Positions 5,036-7,373 of a DNA stretch of 7,373 nt are shown here, one piece after another (positions within the stretch are counted from its first letter, which is position 1; each line of letters starts with the position of its first letter). Origin of the DNA: Pseudomonadota bacterium (GTDB lineage Bacteria; Pseudomonadota; Gammaproteobacteria; Xanthomonadales; Xanthomonadaceae); contig JAFAEU010000441.1 of NCBI GenBank assembly GCA_023423855.1, positions 1 to 7,373 of the forward strand, given 5' to 3'. A model generated the notes under the pieces. That model saw only the letters and a list, made by a program, of their open reading frames with translations, was not told the DNA's origin and did not search any database. Both the position numbers and the translations under genes were made by a program.

Positions 5036-7147
5036 TTATGCCGAGGTTGACGAATCCAACCGCCACCCCAATCCGGACCACCGACTGGCGTGCCGCGTCA
5101 GCGCATCGCAAACGACCTCCGCGCTTCCCGCAACATGCAGCTCGCGCCGCGCGCGGGTGATGCCGGTGTAGACCAGCTCGCGCGACAGCACGCGATTGGA
5201 TCGCACGGGCAGCAACAGCCAGACGGTGTCGAATTCCGAGCCCTGCGCCTTGTGCACGGTCATGGCGAAGGCGCTGTCGTGGGCGGGCAGCGCGGCGGGG
5301 TGGAAGGCGCGCGGGGCATCGGGCTGGTCGCCGGGGAACCAGGCCATCAGGGTGTCGTTCGCATCGCGCTGGCAGATGCCGATGTCGCCGTTGAACAGGC
5401 GGTGGCGGTAGCTGTTCTCGGTGACGATCAGCAACTGGCCGTGAAAATGCTTGTTTGAAGCGGGACGGCTGCCGCGGCGGTTGGGGCCGGCCAGCAACTC
5501 TTCGATGCGGGCATTGAGGGTGCGCGCGCCCTGGGGGCCTTCGCGGACTGCGGTGAGGATGCGCAGGCGGCTGGCGAGCACGAGCGCTTCGGCGGGAGTT
5601 GCGGCTTCGGCCAGCGATTGCCAGTGGGCGAGCAATTGGTCGCGGTGCGTCTGCAGCGGGTCGGCGAGGGCTTCGTGGAAGTGGACGTTCGAGAGGGTGC
5701 CGCTGCGGAGCAGGGACAGGGCGGTGTCCGGGTTGCCTTCGCGGACGGCGGTGGCGAGGGGGACGAGGTGCAGGGATTCGTCCTGGCGCCAGCCGCGCTG
5801 GAGGTGGATGCGGCGGGCGGGGAAGGTTGGGGTTGCGGCGTCCTCGGGAATGTCGGGATTCTCTTCTTCGCGGTGATTCGGGAGCAAAGACGCTGGGTCC
5901 CCGCCTTCGCGGGGATGACGGTTCAGTAGTGACTGCAGGGCGGCGGCATCTTCGGCAGTGATGCGTTCGCCGTTGCCGGCGGCGCGGAGGATGCCGGAGA
6001 GGACGTCGCCGGCTTCGACCGAGGGGAGCTGGTCGGGGTCGCCGAGCAGGATGAGTTTCGCGCCGTCGGCGACGGCGTCGACCAGCTTGGCCATCAGCGG
6101 CAGGTCGATCATCGAGGCTTCGTCGACTACCACGACGTCGAACGGCAGCGGGTTGTCGGCGCGGTGGCGGAAGCGCGGAGAGTCGGGAATGGTGCCGAGC
6201 AGGCGGTGCAGGGTGGTGCCGGTGGTGGGCAGTTGGGCGAGCAGGGCGGGGTCGACGCCGGCGGCGGCCAGCGACTGCAGGGCATTGCGGACGCTGTCGG
6301 CCATGCGTTCGGCGGCGCGGCCGGTGGGGGCGGCGAGGGCGATGCGCGGGGCGGGTTTGCCGGCGTGCATCGCCTGCGCGGCGAGGAGCACCAGGAGGCG
6401 GGCGATGGTGGTGGTCTTGCCGGTGCCGGGGCCGCCGGTGATCAGGACGAGGTTGTGGCGGAGGGCGGTGGCGGCGGCTTGGGCCTGGCGGTCTTCGCCA
6501 AAAGCGCCCCCATCCCGGCCTTCCCCCGCAAGCGGGGGAAGGAGAAGAACGGCGGCGGTTTCCAGCCCTTCCTCCGCTTGCGGGGGGTGAGGAGGGCCCG
6601 CTTGCGCGGCACTGCCGCGCGGGCCATCCGAACGACCGGCGCGCTGCGCCGGGCTGGACAGGGTTGGGATGGGGGCCTGCAGGAACAGTTTTGCGAACAG
6701 CGGCGCGAGAACTTCGATGCCGCTGGCGTCGGGTGCATGCGCACCGATGTGCTGCAGGCCGAGCGCGAGGGCGCGCTCGTATTCGCGGTAGCGGCGCAGA
6801 TAGAGCAGGCCCGGGGCGCCATGCGCGCCTTCGAGCACCAGTGGTGCCTGGTTGTCGGACGGCTGCGCGGGATCGGCAGGCACGGCGACCCAGCGCGAGG
6901 CGGTGAGCTGTCGCTGCCAGTCGCCGGCATCGGGCCAGGCGATGGCGGGATCGTCGCCGTCGAGCAGGTCGCGCGCGCCATCGAGCTGCAGGCCGGCATG
7001 TCCCTTCGACACGGCGAGCGAGGCGAGTGCGGCGGCGGCCAGCACGGCGTCGGGCGTAGACGGGTCGAGCCGGCGCAGGCTCTGCGCGAGCGCGTGGTCG
7101 AGGGTGCGCAGGTGGCCGCCGCGGAACAGGACGTCGAGCAGGTTCAC
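5036..7147 (-). CDS. recD: RecD, exodeoxyribonuclease V alpha subunit (with two repeat-derived insertions)
   Basis: RecD is the 5'-3' superfamily 1 helicase of RecBCD, which unwinds and degrades DNA from double-strand ends and loads RecA. All helicase motifs are present in this 703-residue form: Walker A GGPGTGKTTT (238-247, Lys244), Walker B VVVVDEAS (Asp342, Glu343), GDPDQLPSV (369-377), GWRQ (452-455), TVHKAQGSEFD (630-640) and YTGITRARREL (660-670). The N-terminal RecB-binding domain covers about 1-157. The protein is longer than E. coli RecD (608 residues), partly because of two in-frame repeat insertions: residues 158-214, just before the helicase 1A domain, and about 409-441, after the GDPDQLPS motif. 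Neither breaks a motif. The GTG start at 7147 overlaps the recB stop as GTGA, with AAGGAG 7 nt upstream, so translation is probably coupled. The gene is intact by sequence; whether the insertions alter activity is unknown. Confidence 0.95.
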   Translation of the reverse strand: MNLLDVLFRGGHLRTLDHALAQSLRRLDPSTPDAVLAAAALASLAVSKGHAGLQLDGARDLLDGDDPAIAWPDAGDWQRQLTASRWVAVPADPAQPSDNQAPLVLEGAHGAPGLLYLRRYREYERALALGLQHIGAHAPDASGIEVLAPLFAKLFLQAPIPTLSSPAQRAGRSDGPRGSAAQAGPPHPPQAEEGLETAAVLLLPPLAGEGRDGGAFGEDRQAQAAATALRHNLVLITGGPGTGKTTTIARLLVLLAAQAMHAGKPAPRIALAAPTGRAAERMADSVRNALQSLAAAGVDPALLAQLPTTGTTLHRLLGTIPDSPRFRHRADNPLPFDVVVVDEASMIDLPLMAKLVDAVADGAKLILLGDPDQLPSVEAGDVLSGILRAAGNGERITAEDAAALQSLLNRHPREGGDPASLLPNHREEENPDIPEDAATPTFPARRIHLQRGWRQDESLHLVPLATAVREGNPDTALSLLRSGTLSNVHFHEALADPLQTHRDQLLAHWQSLAEAATPAEALVLASRLRILTAVREGPQGARTLNARIEELLAGPNRRGSRPASNKHFHGQLLIVTENSYRHRLFNGDIGICQRDANDTLMAWFPGDQPDAPRAFHPAALPAHDSAFAMTVHKAQGSEFDTVWLLLPVRSNRVLSRELVYTGITRARRELHVAGSAEVVCDALTRHASRWSGLGWRLDSSTSA
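5891..5921. repeat. REP-like palindrome inside recD
   Basis: TCCCCGC-CTTC-GCGGGGA (5898-5915) is a perfect 7-bp stem with a 4-nt loop, flanked by CGCTGGG and TGACGG. This is the core of a dispersed palindromic repeat found in Xanthomonadaceae and other proteobacteria. Read in the recD frame it gives HPREGGDP, the peptide usually seen when this repeat falls in a gene. The repeat-derived part may extend to about 5830 (PNHREEENPDIPEDAA), with a decayed second arm. Confidence 0.8.
6506..6676. repeat. 171-bp composite palindromic element in frame within recD
   Basis: The ends are a perfect 11-bp inverted repeat, GCCCCCATCCC (6506-6516) and GGGATGGGGGC (6666-6676). Inside are four hairpins: a perfect 11-bp stem CCTTCCCCCGC-AA-GCGGGGGAAGG (6519-6542), an imperfect stem around CCTCCGC-TT-GCGGGGG (6571-6586), a stem with GGCCCG/CGGGCC and CGCGGC/GCCGCG (6595-6625), and GGCGC-GCT-GCGCC (6638-6650). 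The length is exactly 57 codons, its ends fall on recD codon borders (codons 158-214), and no frame has a stop in the recD direction. It resembles the BIME/REP composites of Xanthomonadaceae. Confidence 0.85.
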
Positions 7148-7373
7148 GCGGCGACTCCTTCCGCGCGGCCTGCGAACAGGGCATCGAGCGCGTGCACGAG
7201 CTGCGGCGCGTAGCGATGCGCGAAGATGCCCTTCGACGGATCCCCCGCGGGATCGAGGCCGCGGCAGAAGAGGTAGCGGATGCCGCCGAAGTCGCGCGCG
7301 TAGTCGTAGGCGTCGCCGAGGCGGAAGCGCAGCCAGCGGTGCAGGGCCAGCGTGTAGATCAGCGCCTGCAGGT
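7144..7373 (-). CDS. recB: RecB C-terminal end (partial, runs off the right edge)
   Basis: The last 75 residues of RecB, the 3'-5' helicase/nuclease subunit of RecBCD. LQALIYTLALHRWLR matches the helix after the catalytic DYK motif of the RecB nuclease domain. YDYARDFGGIRYLFCRGLD matches the conserved terminal strand (E. coli-like GGVxYLFLRG). The DYK motif itself lies just outside the window. The TGA stop (7146-7144) overlaps the recD GTG start, so the two genes form an operon with coupled translation. The order recB-recD is the usual one. Confidence 0.9.
   Translation of the reverse strand, partial: LQALIYTLALHRWLRFRLGDAYDYARDFGGIRYLFCRGLDPAGDPSKGIFAHRYAPQLVHALDALFAGRAEGVAA
7155..7160 (-). 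promoter_or_regulatory. recD ribosome binding site within the recB 3' end
   Basis: AAGGAG on the minus strand lies 7 nt before the recD GTG at 7147, inside the last recB codons. It supports the GTG as the true recD start and independent re-initiation at the GTGA overlap. Confidence 0.7.

Noticed and set aside
4941..7184. A 747-codon minus-strand open frame overlapping recD
   Set aside because: Its translation is Arg/Pro-rich, low in complexity and has no domain. It is the shadow of high-GC recD codons in another frame.

Overview
The window is GC-rich chromosomal DNA, most likely from a member of the Xanthomonadales/Lysobacteraceae (Lysobacter, Luteimonas or Stenotrophomonas-like). This is inferred from codon use, from palindromic repeats of a type common in that group, and from cassette-style recombination sites whose encoded tail reads NNSFK. 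No 16S or other species marker is present.

Layout, left to right. (1) A plus-strand AraC-family regulator (47-961) meets, tail to tail with an 18-nt gap, a minus-strand pair: a small alanine-zipper outer-membrane lipoprotein (2084-1815) followed by an L,D-transpeptidase (1771-980). (2) About 400 bp without a recognisable gene (2085-2496). (3) A lower-GC accessory segment on the minus strand with two 60-bp attC-type sites (2497-2556 and 3301-3360). They bound an 804-bp cassette encoding an HNH nuclease. Upstream of it lies a second cassette-like gene for a secreted protein, whose reading frame ends inside the attC. No integron integrase is visible, so this is an integrase-less attC cluster (CALIN-like). 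(4) A 14-bp tandem repeat, then a membrane-anchored Mrr-type nuclease with a topoisomerase-style zinc ribbon (4788-3973). (5) recD (7147-5036), translationally overlapped with the 3' end of recB (runs off the right edge). These encode RecBCD subunits for double-strand-break processing.

The most notable signals are two different palindromic repeat elements lying in frame inside recD. One is a 171-bp, 57-codon element with 11-bp terminal inverted repeats, placed between the N-terminal domain and the Walker A motif. The other is a shorter REP-like hairpin in the loop after the GDPDQLPS motif. Also notable are the attC-bounded HNH cassette, and the pairing of an L,D-transpeptidase with an Lpp/OprI-like lipoprotein whose mature part has no lysine.

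The accessory block places two predicted nucleases (HNH and Mrr-type) next to recBCD. That resembles an insertion hotspot that may carry defence functions, but a shared function is inference only.
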